Source: a virus. Taken from it: a stretch of 64,000 nucleotides of DNA. A program made the position numbers and the translations under genes. Numbering within the stretch: the stretch's first letter is position 1; every line of letters starts with the position of its first letter. The stretch lies in IMG/VR virus record IMGVR_UViG_3300023174_000130, positions 19,216 through 83,215 of that record; one strand, written 5' to 3'. The notes under the pieces were generated by a model, which was given only the letters and a program-made list of their open reading frames with translations, was not told where the DNA came from and searched no databases. Of this stretch, positions 8,402 to 17,302 are shown in pieces.

Positions 8402-9369
8402 TGTATTTTACCTTTATAATAATCAATCACTTCTTTAATAACATCTTCTACGTATTTAGTAGGCTTCCATCCGAGTTCTTTTTTAATTTTATCGCTATTT
8501 GGAATTTTTTCAGGTGCTTCAGAAAATAATGGACCATGAAGGTCTTTTGGATCTACATGAATAATTTTTGAATTGCTTCCTGTAAGCTCTTTTACTTTTT
8601 CTGCCAAATATAAAATTGTTTGTTCATTCAACTCATTTCCAACGTTCCATTCATTGTTCCATAAATGGTCTGGTGCAACGGATGTAAGATATATCCCATT
8701 TACAATATCTTTAACCCATGTAAATGCCCTTAGTTGCTGTCCAGAATAATAAACTGTTATATCTTTATTTTTTAATGCCTGAGATACAAATCTTGGCAAC
8801 ACAAATCCACCATCTGGCAATTGATATTTACCAGTTACATTAAAAGGTCTTATAATCTGATATTTAAAATCTTTATTGATTTTTGTATGATTTGACAAAA
8901 CAATTTCTGATAAAAGTTTTGCCATTGCATATTCATTTCTTACAGTAAATTCACCATGCAAAACTTTATCATCTTGTTCTTGCAAATAACTTTTATGATC
9001 TCTATGTCCATAAATTTCTGAAGTTGAAATAAAAATGAATGGGCAGTTATTTTTATTTGCTCCATTAATGGCCCAATAGATGTCATCTAATATGGTTCTT
9101 GCCATTCTACCAGAGTGCTTTAGAACTCCAACCGGACCTACGGGTGAAGCTAGATGCAATATTAGATCAAATTTGGGTAGATCATGCCAATCGACATTCA
9201 AAATATTTTTTATGATTACTTCAGTATCACTTAAAATACTATGAGATGTTTGTATGGCATTGGAAGATAAATCATCTATGATCCATATCTTCCATCCTTC
9301 TGCTTTCCATTTTTCAATGCAATGAGTACCAATAAAACCTAAACCACCTGTAATAAGTACCGTTTTCAT
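8398..9369 (-). CDS. NAD-dependent nucleotide-sugar epimerase/decarboxylase 2
   Basis: 323 residues of the extended SDR family. ITGGLGFIGTHC begins the protein, STSEIYG and YAMAK give the catalytic Ser/Tyr/Lys, and RAFTWVKDIVNG is the late signature. The overall pattern is closest to UDP-glucuronate decarboxylase or dTDP-glucose dehydratase-like enzymes. It resembles the protein at 5400-6335 only in the fold. The C-terminal KIKKELGWKPTKY is typical. Substrate unknown. Confidence 0.85.
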   Translation of the reverse strand: MKTVLITGGLGFIGTHCIEKWKAEGWKIWIIDDLSSNAIQTSHSILSDTEVIIKNILNVDWHDLPKFDLILHLASPVGPVGVLKHSGRMARTILDDIYWAINGANKNNCPFIFISTSEIYGHRDHKSYLQEQDDKVLHGEFTVRNEYAMAKLLSEIVLSNHTKINKDFKYQIIRPFNVTGKYQLPDGGFVLPRFVSQALKNKDITVYYSGQQLRAFTWVKDIVNGIYLTSVAPDHLWNNEWNVGNELNEQTILYLAEKVKELTGSNSKIIHVDPKDLHGPLFSEAPEKIPNSDKIKKELGWKPTKYVEDVIKEVIDYYKGKIQ

Positions 9370-9372
9370 AAT

Positions 9373-9963
9373 TTAATACCACTCATGTAAAATAATATTT
9401 GCTTCATTAATTTTTTGTTTAATATGATTTTCATCATATTTATTTACCAACATTCTATTATGCCATTCAACATATAAAATTTTTATATAATTTAAATTGT
9501 TTTTTTCTATCATTTTTTCAAGTATGGGATACTCAGCTCCCTCTATGTCCATTTTACAAATTATATAATCATTTTTTGAAAAATTATCTTCAATAAATTG
9601 CATCAAATCTATAGTTTCACTAAAACCACCATCCTTAATGTATTGATCATCAATATAATGTGGTTTTAAAAAATTATCTTCTAATATATTAGAAGCTCCA
9701 CCAACCCATCCAACTTCATGGGGGCAGTATTCCATTGTTAATTTTTTAAATCCAGTATCAGTCCAAACTGCTTTATTGAATACTTCAAACTTTTTAAAAG
9801 ATTTTTTTAAAAAAATATTATTATTTAATTTATTTAAAAATTTATCATATGTTAATTTATTTGCTTCAAAACAATACACTTCAAAATCTTCATCAAGATT
9901 ATTTTGTATTTTTTGTAATCCCTGCCCCAAATTTGTTCCACAATCTAAAAATATTTTTCTCAT
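9373..9963 (-). CDS. FkbM-family methyltransferase 3
   Basis: 196 residues. FLDCGTNLGQGLQ is the SAM loop, VYCFEANKLTY the acidic strand, and CKMDIEGAEYPILEKM the family hallmark. The C-terminus (ILHEWY) parallels the ending of the methyltransferase at 4796-5392, so these two are probably paralogues. The gene follows the GT2-like gene at a 14-base gap. Confidence 0.8.
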   Translation of the reverse strand: MRKIFLDCGTNLGQGLQKIQNNLDEDFEVYCFEANKLTYDKFLNKLNNNIFLKKSFKKFEVFNKAVWTDTGFKKLTMEYCPHEVGWVGGASNILEDNFLKPHYIDDQYIKDGGFSETIDLMQFIEDNFSKNDYIICKMDIEGAEYPILEKMIEKNNLNYIKILYVEWHNRMLVNKYDENHIKQKINEANIILHEWY

Positions 9964-9977
9964 TTCATTTACCTTTT

Positions 9978-10715
9978 TTATTTGTATGATTGTATAATTA
10001 CTCTGTTTCCAATCATATTGGAGCTTGAACTGCCGGAATTTGGTTTGTGATACCCTATATTTAACATAGATTTATCCCAAGATAACCAGCTATTTTTGAT
10101 ATTTGTATTGTTATCACCTATGAATAAATCCCAATGTTGATATGTTTGTTCTGGAAGTTTTTTGTATACCACATCATAGTGGTTAAAGTCGTACTTGGCT
10201 CTCAAATGTTCCTCTCTACATTGTCCTTGTGGATGATTTAGTGGTGATCTCCAACCATAATCATACTGAGCTTCTTGGCTTTCGTACAGAGCTAAATTAT
10301 TTAATTTAATTCTCCAAACCCAATCTCGGTCTTCCCACCCTTGTATAAATCTTTCATCCCACCAACCAATTGTTCGAATAAGTTCTTTTGAAAATCCCAT
10401 AAACCCCACATTATATAATAAAACACAAGAAAAACCATTTTCCAAAAGATGTAACATTTTTTTTACTTCTTCTGGTTTTGGAGAACATCTATCGTTTATT
10501 AAAACCACCCATTCTGTAGGTGAAGTGACTACAGAATGATTAATTAACTGAGAATAAGTCGGATACATTTTGGGATAACGGTCAATACGATTATTCCAGT
10601 GAACATCATATTCTTCAGTTATTGGTTTTAACATCTGCATTTGGCGTTCTACAACATCTTTATTACAACCACAATGCAAACAAATTGTAAAATCTTTTAT
10701 TTTAAATGGTAGCAT
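9978..10715 (-). CDS. GT-A (family 2-like) glycosyltransferase
   Basis: 245 residues. EWVVLINDRCSPKPEEVKKM sits where GT-A enzymes carry the nucleotide/metal-binding acidic loop, and GWWDERFIQGWEDRDWVWR is a variant of the ED-rich acceptor/catalytic motif seen in GT2 proteins. It overlaps its upstream neighbour by 14 bases. The donor is probably one of the sugars made by the two SDR enzymes and the dehydrogenase, but this cannot be told from sequence. Confidence 0.68.
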   Translation of the reverse strand: MLPFKIKDFTICLHCGCNKDVVERQMQMLKPITEEYDVHWNNRIDRYPKMYPTYSQLINHSVVTSPTEWVVLINDRCSPKPEEVKKMLHLLENGFSCVLLYNVGFMGFSKELIRTIGWWDERFIQGWEDRDWVWRIKLNNLALYESQEAQYDYGWRSPLNHPQGQCREEHLRAKYDFNHYDVVYKKLPEQTYQHWDLFIGDNNTNIKNSWLSWDKSMLNIGYHKPNSGSSSSNMIGNRVIIQSYK

Positions 10716-11682
10716 ATAGATTAGACTTTATAGTATCAACAATGTATTTAGCTCTTGCTGTAGTGGTTGCATTTTTAAATAACCACTGTCGTTGTTGGTT
10801 CAACATATCCACATAATCATCTGTGGGCTTATTATTTATTACAAGTCGATTCATTATATGATCTAATTCTTCTTTTGAAGAATATGAATAACATGGTAAA
10901 TTTTGTGGAGAGCATAGTGGTGGTTTTTTATCATAGTCTTTAAAAAGAAGTAATGCACCTGAAGCAATTATTTCATAATGTCTAAGGCAATCCCATCCAC
11001 CTTTTTTGCACGTAACCCCAAACCAAGATTCTTGCATATCTTTGTAATAAGGATCCTCTTCAGTAAATACGTGATGTTTTCTAGTACCCAATTCAGGATC
11101 ATTTCCAAAAATAGCGCTACTAGGAGCTGTTTTTGGTAATAATTTATTTTTTATAGATAAGTCTATTGGCTTTATTTGGTACTCTGGAATTCCAAAACCT
11201 GTTGGATATATATTTTTTTCTAAAAATACCAATTCTCTTTTAAAAGAATTCTTTTTTTGATTTCCTATAATATACTCTTCATCATAGATTTTCATTATTG
11301 GTGCAGTTCCATATAAATCATGTCCATCAAGATACCAAATTTTTGATTCATCATAATTGTCATATATAAATTTATATTCTGGGTAACCATCATATTGACC
11401 TAACGTTCCAAAAAGAATTGCATCAAATTTTATATTTAATATGTTGTTTCTTTTTTGAGCATCAATATTTTTTATTGGAAGCTTATATAATGTAAATCCT
11501 CTTCCGTGCAATGAATCTTTTTTTGTATTAGACCAGTCGTGATACATAACTTTTTTTTCTGGATAATCTACGCAATTATCTCCAAGGATAGTTCGTAAAC
11601 CGTGCAATATTCCAACTTCAAGTAAATCTCCCTGTGCCAGAGGATTTGCAGTAGTTATATACAATAAATTTAAATTCTCCAT
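10702..11682 (-). CDS. probable GT-B glycosyltransferase (CgeB/GT1-like C-terminus)
   Basis: 326 residues. The C-terminal half has ESWFGVTCKKGGWDCLRHYE followed by ASGALLLFKDYDKKPP. This is the pattern (wrongly or rightly coloured acceptor loop, then an 'EA-G-ip' region) seen in GT-B enzymes of the CgeB type. The N-terminal half (LLYITTANPLAQGDLLEVGI) looks like the first Rossmann-like domain. Family assignment is moderate. It overlaps both neighbours by a few bases. Confidence 0.55.
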   Translation of the reverse strand: MENLNLLYITTANPLAQGDLLEVGILHGLRTILGDNCVDYPEKKVMYHDWSNTKKDSLHGRGFTLYKLPIKNIDAQKRNNILNIKFDAILFGTLGQYDGYPEYKFIYDNYDESKIWYLDGHDLYGTAPIMKIYDEEYIIGNQKKNSFKRELVFLEKNIYPTGFGIPEYQIKPIDLSIKNKLLPKTAPSSAIFGNDPELGTRKHHVFTEEDPYYKDMQESWFGVTCKKGGWDCLRHYEIIASGALLLFKDYDKKPPLCSPQNLPCYSYSSKEELDHIMNRLVINNKPTDDYVDMLNQQRQWLFKNATTTARAKYIVDTIKSNLYATI

Positions 11683-12392
11683 TGTTGTCCACCTGCAAAA
11701 TGTCTTATTTTAGTATTTTCTTTTTTTGACTTTGTTATATTATATTGCATTAAAGCTGGCCCAATTTCAGCATACTCTTCGGCTAAAAGAGTTGTATTCC
11801 ATTCTGGCCCAAGTATTTGAACATTACTGTGTAATTCGTCCAAGCTGTATTTTGTATATTCTGATTTGTTTTGATGCCATCCATAATTTGGCAATTCCAA
11901 AAATGAAATCCAACTATGAGGAATTATACCACACAAAGTATAAAATGCAGCTTGCTCCCGAAATGCCTGCCAATGTGTATCATATTTTTTCTTTTCCCAT
12001 AAAGTTTCATCTAATATATTTTCAATTAATTTTATTGTCCATTTATTAACTTTTAATTTGTATGAACCCATACAAAATGTATTACCGTTATCTATACAAA
12101 TTGAAAATGATTTGTCGCAAGGATAATCATTATCAAATTGATCTATTCTCATATCTGCATCCAAATGAAGTAATTCGTCACCTTCTTTTAATGTTCCATT
12201 ATCTAACATTTCTTTTACTAATGTAAATTTCCACCAAGTTGGATTACCCCTAAAAATATCTCCACCTTTGCTGACAACATATTCATAACCATGAATATCA
12301 GCAAATTTTTTATTTCTTGGTGAGAAATGCTCTTCAAAAAATTGTTGTCTATTATCTTTATAATTTGCAATAACAAATAATACTTTTTTCAT
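11670..12392 (-). CDS. GT34-like (GMA12/MNN10) glycosyltransferase
   Basis: 240 residues. VLFVIANYKDNR starts the fold, ELLHLDADMRI carries the DxD metal-binding motif near residue 77, and the C-terminal IRHFAGGQQWR matches the conserved HFAGC-like ending of GT34 galactosyl/mannosyl-transferases. Neighbours overlap by 4 and 13 bases. GT34 proteins are well known in fungi and plants and also occur in large viruses and phages. Confidence 0.68.
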   Translation of the reverse strand: MKKVLFVIANYKDNRQQFFEEHFSPRNKKFADIHGYEYVVSKGGDIFRGNPTWWKFTLVKEMLDNGTLKEGDELLHLDADMRIDQFDNDYPCDKSFSICIDNGNTFCMGSYKLKVNKWTIKLIENILDETLWEKKKYDTHWQAFREQAAFYTLCGIIPHSWISFLELPNYGWHQNKSEYTKYSLDELHSNVQILGPEWNTTLLAEEYAEIGPALMQYNITKSKKENTKIRHFAGGQQWRI

Positions 12393-13240
12393 TTTACTCT
12401 CTTTATAATATTATCATACATTCCGTCTAATGTAAAATAAGAAGAATATATTTTTTTTCCTGTTGTCAATAATTTTTCATATTGTTCATCATTTATATTT
12501 TTTAATATACTATCGATGTTATTAATATTATTTTCATCAATTAAAATTGAAAACTCATTCCAATTTAATTCATCTTGCCAAGGTAAATATAGTTTATCTG
12601 TTATAATAACAGGAACACAATTTAATTGAAATGCTTCATATAATCTAAAAGAATTTAATCCATATCCTCTAGGACAGAGTAAATATTTACTTTTAGATGC
12701 CAATTCTAAAAATAGTTCAAATTCTGATTTATGTACTGCAGGTGACCATTGTTTAATCCATATTTGATAATCGTCTTTACCAAATAAAGTTTGGCCCATT
12801 TTTATTCTAATTGGATGTGTTGCAGAACCAACAAAAGAAGCAATATATTTTTTTTCTTCTTTTATAATCAGTTCTGTTGGCAATTGTGAACAAATTAATG
12901 GAATGGGTATAATATTTTTTCCAGAAACATTTCCACCTGCCGAAAAACATAACGTATCTGGTGGTAAAATATGCCTTGGTGCATCATCATGTTGTAAAAC
13001 TGTAAAATATTTTTTATTTAAATCTAGTGAATTTAAAAATGATTGTATATCTTTATCTTTATTTTCACAATACAATGTTGTCCAACTTATTGCAATATAA
13101 TCTCTATCCAATGACGGATTATTTTCTATAAATTTTTTATAGAAATAGTCTTCCATATAATCCCCACTATGATATGGTGGGTATACGGGATATGAAGGAA
13201 CAGGTCTTAAATCTTCACGAGTATAAATCACAGATACCAA
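12389..13240 (-). CDS. exostosin-like (GT47) glycosyltransferase
   Basis: 283 residues. The C-terminal block SKYLLCPRGYGLNSFRLYEA followed by FQLNCVPVIITD and LPWQDELNWNEFSI is the hallmark of the exostosin family. SFVGSATHPIR in the middle is the usual preceding strand. Exostosins transfer uronic acids or hexoses in cell-surface polysaccharides. Overlaps with neighbours (4 and 13 bases) indicate coupled translation. Confidence 0.75.
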   Translation of the reverse strand: MVSVIYTREDLRPVPSYPVYPPYHSGDYMEDYFYKKFIENNPSLDRDYIAISWTTLYCENKDKDIQSFLNSLDLNKKYFTVLQHDDAPRHILPPDTLCFSAGGNVSGKNIIPIPLICSQLPTELIIKEEKKYIASFVGSATHPIRIKMGQTLFGKDDYQIWIKQWSPAVHKSEFELFLELASKSKYLLCPRGYGLNSFRLYEAFQLNCVPVIITDKLYLPWQDELNWNEFSILIDENNINNIDSILKNINDEQYEKLLTTGKKIYSSYFTLDGMYDNIIKRVK

Positions 13241-13905
13241 ACTCCAATATCTTTTAATCTATTTATCTTGTTTTCCAGACCAACAATATAATTGCAATGG
13301 AGCATTATGGTAGCATCAATATTTGTACCTTTTGCATCAAAAAAATAACCACCATTTGGAAAATAATTTAAATTAAAAAAATCAACTTGTTTTTTTAATC
13401 CATTCTTTTCAAGATAATTGTTGCACACTAATTGATCATCTTCAGTATTCTGTGATCCAAGATCATCAATTATTTTTTTAGATAAATCACACTCTGGAAA
13501 ATACATCAATCCTGTACAAGCACATTTTACAGGATAATCTATTTGAAATGTTGGATTTTTTATTTGTTCTAAAAACGTATTTGGATTTTTTAAAAATACT
13601 ATATCAGTGTCCAACCACATTAATGATTTATTATTTTCATAATATTTTTTAATAAGTGTCCATTTATTTTTTACTAATGCTCTAAATTTTGATTGTTCAT
13701 CCCATGTCCAATTATGGTATGCTTGTTCGGGCACATCTTCAAATAATTCAGTCGCAATACCTTGTTCAGTGTAATAATCATATATCGGTCTATCAAATGC
13801 AACAATAATAAATTGTGATTTGCTAATACCTACTTTTTCTGCAGACAATAACATATTGTCACAAATATTTTTACAACCACTGTTTAAATATGTCAAATAT
13901 TTCAT
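13228..13905 (-). CDS. nucleotide-diphospho-sugar transferase (PF03407-like)
   Basis: 225 residues. SLMWLDTDIVFLKNP carries the DxD motif near residue 98. QNTEDDQ and the C-terminal HCNYIVGLENKINRLKDIG match the endings of the nucleotide-diphospho-sugar transferase family (RRA/GT77-like). The conserved CTGLMYFP segment is also seen. Its overlap with the flanking genes places it in the same transcript. Confidence 0.75.
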   Translation of the reverse strand: MKYLTYLNSGCKNICDNMLLSAEKVGISKSQFIIVAFDRPIYDYYTEQGIATELFEDVPEQAYHNWTWDEQSKFRALVKNKWTLIKKYYENNKSLMWLDTDIVFLKNPNTFLEQIKNPTFQIDYPVKCACTGLMYFPECDLSKKIIDDLGSQNTEDDQLVCNNYLEKNGLKKQVDFFNLNYFPNGGYFFDAKGTNIDATIMLHCNYIVGLENKINRLKDIGVWYL

Positions 13906-14570
13906 TTTGATATAAAAAATTCTTTCATTCTTCGGTCAAAAACTTTTTTATCTTTATCATACATTTCGGTATTTTCATTTCTAGCATGCAATGTATCCCA
14001 TGGTTCAGGAGTCCATGCGTGTTGAATAATGCAAACCGGAGATGTGGCTAGTTTTTTCATAGCCATTAATACCAAAGATTGTTCTGTATCAGAATACACG
14101 GAAGTATATTCTGGACTATAAATATATCCAAAATGTTTGTATAGTGGCCAACCCATGACACACAATGTCATTAAATTATCATCTCTCAAACCATCATGAA
14201 ATTTAATAGCTCCATTAAAATCTGGGAAGGTTTGTTTAAACCCTTCAAATATGATATCATCATATCCTTTAATTTGTGGAATCATATCATCAGATGCTAA
14301 AAGCAATACATCCGCGTTTTCATCATCTAAATCTGCATTTACAGCTTGTATTTTTGATTTAGAATGACCATAAACATATTTAATTTTGATTGGTAAAGAA
14401 TTTAACCAATTTTTAATTTCATCATTGTTCATGGTGAGGTCGTCTTCATCCATAGTAACAACAAACTTTACATCATGCTTTCCTGAAAGGAAATCAATGT
14501 AAAGTTGAAATACTTTTTTAAATTTTTCTGGTCTATTTCTTGTTGGAAATTTAATTAATAATCTAGACAT
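13902..14570 (-). CDS. GT-A glycosyltransferase, first gene of the glycan cassette
   Basis: 222 residues. LIKFPTRNRPEKFKKVF is the usual GT2 N-terminus, VTMDEDD and LLLASDDMIPQIKGYDDII give the acidic DxD-like loops, and HAWTPEPWDTLHARN lies at the C-terminus. A good GAGG ribosome site precedes the ATG. The early-type promoter at 14585-14612 sits directly upstream, divergent from uvsY, so this gene leads the twelve-gene transcript. Confidence 0.72.
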   Translation of the reverse strand: MSRLLIKFPTRNRPEKFKKVFQLYIDFLSGKHDVKFVVTMDEDDLTMNNDEIKNWLNSLPIKIKYVYGHSKSKIQAVNADLDDENADVLLLASDDMIPQIKGYDDIIFEGFKQTFPDFNGAIKFHDGLRDDNLMTLCVMGWPLYKHFGYIYSPEYTSVYSDTEQSLVLMAMKKLATSPVCIIQHAWTPEPWDTLHARNENTEMYDKDKKVFDRRMKEFFISK

Positions 14571-14584
14571 AATACCTCACAATT

Positions 14585-14612
14585 AATATAATACATCATA
14601 TAAAGATGTCAA
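14585..14612 (-). promoter_or_regulatory. early-type promoter of the glycan cassette
   Basis: Minus strand: TTGACA, 16 bases, TATATT, then GTGAGG and the ATG at 14570. It is back to back with the uvsY promoter, 9 bases apart. Confidence 0.72.
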
Positions 14613-14621
14613 GTTATTTAG

Positions 14622-14649
14622 TTGACTTTTTTCTAAGGTACTTTATACT
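14622..14649 (+). promoter_or_regulatory. early-type promoter of uvsY
   Basis: TTGACT, 16 bases, TATACT, then nine bases to the ATG at 14659. No Shine-Dalgarno sequence fits between, so the mRNA has a leader of at most about three bases. Confidence 0.72.
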
Positions 14650-14658
14650 ACAAACCAA

Positions 14659-15096
14659 ATGAATCTAGAAGACCTCAAGAATAATATTACTAAAGATTCC
14701 CAAATAGACTCTACAGAATTAGGTGTAGAGGCTCTTAAGATACCTCAAGTACACGCCAAATATCTTAATATGCTTACAGATTTTAAATTGCTTTTGACCA
14801 AGCATCAAAATGATTATGCAATTCAACGATTGCGTAAGTGGAAAATATTGACTGGCAAAGCATCCAAAGAAGAACTGGAAGCATGGGGAGAAGAACCCTT
14901 TGATTTGGATCTACTCAAAACTGATGTAGAAAAGTTCATTGAGGGTGATCCTAAGATTGTTGAATTAAAGTCCAAAGTGGCTGTCAACGAAATTAAGGTC
15001 AAGATGGTAGAAGAGTTCTTGAAGGCCATCAACAACCGAAACTTCAACATCAAGTCTGCCATTGACTGGCAAAAAATGATGAACGGTATAGTATAA
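14659..15096 (+). CDS. uvsY: recombination mediator UvsY
   Basis: At 145 residues it matches T4 UvsY (137). UvsY loads the UvsX recombinase on gp32-coated single-stranded DNA. The N-terminus MNLEDLKNNITKDSQIDSTE parallels T4 MRLEDLQEELKKDVFIDST. The middle is helical and lysine-rich, and the C-terminus NIKSAIDWQKMMNG keeps the helical ending of the family. It is followed by uvsW within 10 bases, the usual T4-like pairing. Confidence 0.85.
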   Translation: MNLEDLKNNITKDSQIDSTELGVEALKIPQVHAKYLNMLTDFKLLLTKHQNDYAIQRLRKWKILTGKASKEELEAWGEEPFDLDLLKTDVEKFIEGDPKIVELKSKVAVNEIKVKMVEEFLKAINNRNFNIKSAIDWQKMMNGIV

Positions 15097-15099
15097 ATA
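15092..15099 (+). promoter_or_regulatory. late-promoter-like box before uvsW
   Basis: TATAAATA, four bases, then the GTG start of uvsW. It could give near-leaderless late transcription, but it overlaps the uvsY stop and may be a chance AT-rich match. Confidence 0.45.
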
Positions 15100-15103
15100 T
15101 TAT

Positions 15104-16612
15104 GTGGATATTGAAGTTGAATCTGTAGATGAAGTTCGTTACTACATCAAAGCAGAAAAAGGAATTAAGCAAGAGTTACGAGATTATTTCTCGTTCATGG
15201 TACCCGGTGCCCAGTATATGCCCATGTTTAAACGGCGTATATGGGATGGAAAGATCCGGTTATATGATATTCTTACATCTACCCTTCCCCGTGGTCTAAA
15301 AACCTATCTTGATAAGTTTTCTGTAGATAGAAAATACTCATTAAATATTAAAGAGAGTAGGAATCCTTTATGTATAAAGGAAACACAGCTTGCACAATTT
15401 TACGATACCCTAGCGGTATCGGTAAAGAAGAAGCCCGTGCAAATGCATGCCCATCAGCAACAGGCCATTATGCATGCTTTGAACAATCACAGATGCGTAT
15501 TGATTTCTCCTACTGGTTCGGGCAAAAGTTTGATAATCTACGTCTTGGTCCGATTTCTACAATCCGTATTATCGCCAAATCGAAAAATTTTGATTCTCGT
15601 ACCAACAGTTGGTCTCGTGAATCAGATGGATTCTGATTTTTTTGATTATTCTTCTCAAGACTCATCTTGGTCTTGCAAAAAATACATTCATAAGATATCG
15701 GCTGGCGTAGATAAAGATACTAATAAACAAATAGTCGTATCAACATGGCAGTCAATATACAAACTACCAAGAGAGTGGTTTGACCAGTTTGATGCCATTT
15801 TCTTTGACGAGTGCCATCAGGCCAAGGCAGAATCAATCAACATGATTGGTCAGAAGCTTGCCAAGGCTTGGTTTCGTATTGGTACAACAGGAACTCTAGA
15901 TCAAGCACAAGCACACCGACTGAACATTGAAGGTATTCTTGGTCCTGCTATTCAGTTCATTCAAACAAAAAACCTAATGAACAAAGGTTTGCTTGCCACT
16001 ATTGGAATAGACTGTATTCTGTTGCAATACACTGATGAGGAGAAACAACTCATCAAAAAGCAAAAATACCCCGACGAATTAAAGTGGATTATAACTAATC
16101 AAAAGAGGAATGAATTTGTCAAAGAACTCGCGCTCAAAACCAAAGGCAACACGCTCGTCCTCTTCAATTACGTCGAAGATCACGGCAAGCCTCTCGCCGC
16201 TCTCTTGGAGTCAGCAAAAAGCGGTAGACCAATATATTTCATCTCTGGAAAAACAGAAGCAGACACAAGAGAATATATTAGAAAAGTCGTTGATACGGAA
16301 AGAGATGCTATACTGGTTGCGAGTTATGGTACTACTAGCGCTGGTATCAACATTGTTAATATCGACAATATTATTTTTGCCTCGCCTACTAAGTCTATAA
16401 TTAGATTGTTACAGAGCATTGGTCGGGGTCTCAGAGTATCTGCAAAGAAGAAAACATTAAAAGTTTTTGATATTGTTGATGACTTGTGCTGGCTTAAACA
16501 CAAGAATCATATCTTCCGTCACTTCGAAGAGCGCGTAAAGATATACAAAAAAGAAAAGTTTGATCATAAGATCTTTTCCATGTCTTTAAAGGACAGCATA
16601 AAAGATAAATAA
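15104..16612 (+). CDS. uvsW: RNA-DNA and DNA helicase UvsW
   Basis: At 502 residues it matches T4 UvsW. It is an SF2 helicase that unwinds R-loops and branched DNA and switches origin-dependent to recombination-dependent replication. The N-terminal domain (VESVDEVRYYIKAEKG, FKRRIWDGKIRLYD) matches the T4 DNA-binding module. The motor has LISPTGSGKS (motif I), FFDECHQ (motif II DECH), GTTGTL (motif III) and LLQSIGRGLR (motif VI). The start is GTG at 15104; the ATG two bases upstream is in another frame and stops at once. Confidence 0.92.
   Translation: MDIEVESVDEVRYYIKAEKGIKQELRDYFSFMVPGAQYMPMFKRRIWDGKIRLYDILTSTLPRGLKTYLDKFSVDRKYSLNIKESRNPLCIKETQLAQFYDTLAVSVKKKPVQMHAHQQQAIMHALNNHRCVLISPTGSGKSLIIYVLVRFLQSVLSPNRKILILVPTVGLVNQMDSDFFDYSSQDSSWSCKKYIHKISAGVDKDTNKQIVVSTWQSIYKLPREWFDQFDAIFFDECHQAKAESINMIGQKLAKAWFRIGTTGTLDQAQAHRLNIEGILGPAIQFIQTKNLMNKGLLATIGIDCILLQYTDEEKQLIKKQKYPDELKWIITNQKRNEFVKELALKTKGNTLVLFNYVEDHGKPLAALLESAKSGRPIYFISGKTEADTREYIRKVVDTERDAILVASYGTTSAGINIVNIDNIIFASPTKSIIRLLQSIGRGLRVSAKKKTLKVFDIVDDLCWLKHKNHIFRHFEERVKIYKKEKFDHKIFSMSLKDSIKDK
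16604..16611 (+). promoter_or_regulatory. possible late box before the 16634 Lsm-like gene
   Basis: GATAAATA overlapping the end of uvsW, followed by GAAGGGAGGA and the ATG at 16634. Confidence 0.4.
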
Positions 16613-16633
16613 TAGAGAAGGGAGGACATACAT

Positions 16634-17302
16634 ATGTCCGAATCACTTCCCGAGAATTCTTTTGGCGGTGTATTGCGAGTTGTTAAGCTTACTTCAGGTG
16701 AAGAAATAATTGGTATGGTACATGAAGCATACCCCGATAGAATTTCAATTAAATTACCTGCTCGTATTGAAACCTATGTAGTTCGTGATGAAAAAAGCGA
16801 ACTAATAGAATACGTAAAACTTACAAACTATCTTTCAAACATACGTGGTTATGAAATTTCATTATCACGAAATGTCATAGTCTACATGGGTTCTCCAGCA
16901 TTAGAATTAGAAAAAATGTATGAAGTATTCTTCATGACCATGCAGACTGATTCCAAGACAACAATTGCTCCAATGCCAGATGACATGAAATTTGGTCATG
17001 AAGCCGGGCTTCAAATGTTAAATGATCTTTTTACAAATGAAGATTTTGTAAATTTTGTAAATGACATGATTGACAGTTTTGAGGCTGCTGAAATCTTAAT
17101 AGAAGACGATGATATTGAGGAAATAGAAGAATCTGAAGCAGAATCGGCTATAATGGACACTCCACAAGAAGAGGCTCCAAGTCCACCCAAGCCAAAGAAA
17201 CGCCGTACAATGAATCCTGAGATTAAAAAACTACCTTTTAATCCAGAAGGGGACCCAAAATCAGCTGAGAGCTGGTCAGATGATCCTAAAGATTATCTTT
17301 AA
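16634..17302 (+). CDS. Lsm/Sm-like domain protein with acidic, proline-rich tail (paralogue 1)
   Basis: 222 residues. The N-terminal 100 residues begin RVVKLTSGEEIIGMVHEAYP, the Sm-fold-like motif that also opens the proteins at 43987 and 54146. Residues 150-190 are very acidic (EDDDIEEIEESEAESA), followed by PSPPKPKKRR and a Pro/Lys-rich tail. A strong GGGAGG ribosome site precedes it. Hfq/Sm-like phage proteins may bind RNA or polymerase, but here the job is unknown. The tail distinguishes it from its two short paralogues. Confidence 0.6.
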   Translation: MSESLPENSFGGVLRVVKLTSGEEIIGMVHEAYPDRISIKLPARIETYVVRDEKSELIEYVKLTNYLSNIRGYEISLSRNVIVYMGSPALELEKMYEVFFMTMQTDSKTTIAPMPDDMKFGHEAGLQMLNDLFTNEDFVNFVNDMIDSFEAAEILIEDDDIEEIEESEAESAIMDTPQEEAPSPPKPKKRRTMNPEIKKLPFNPEGDPKSAESWSDDPKDYL

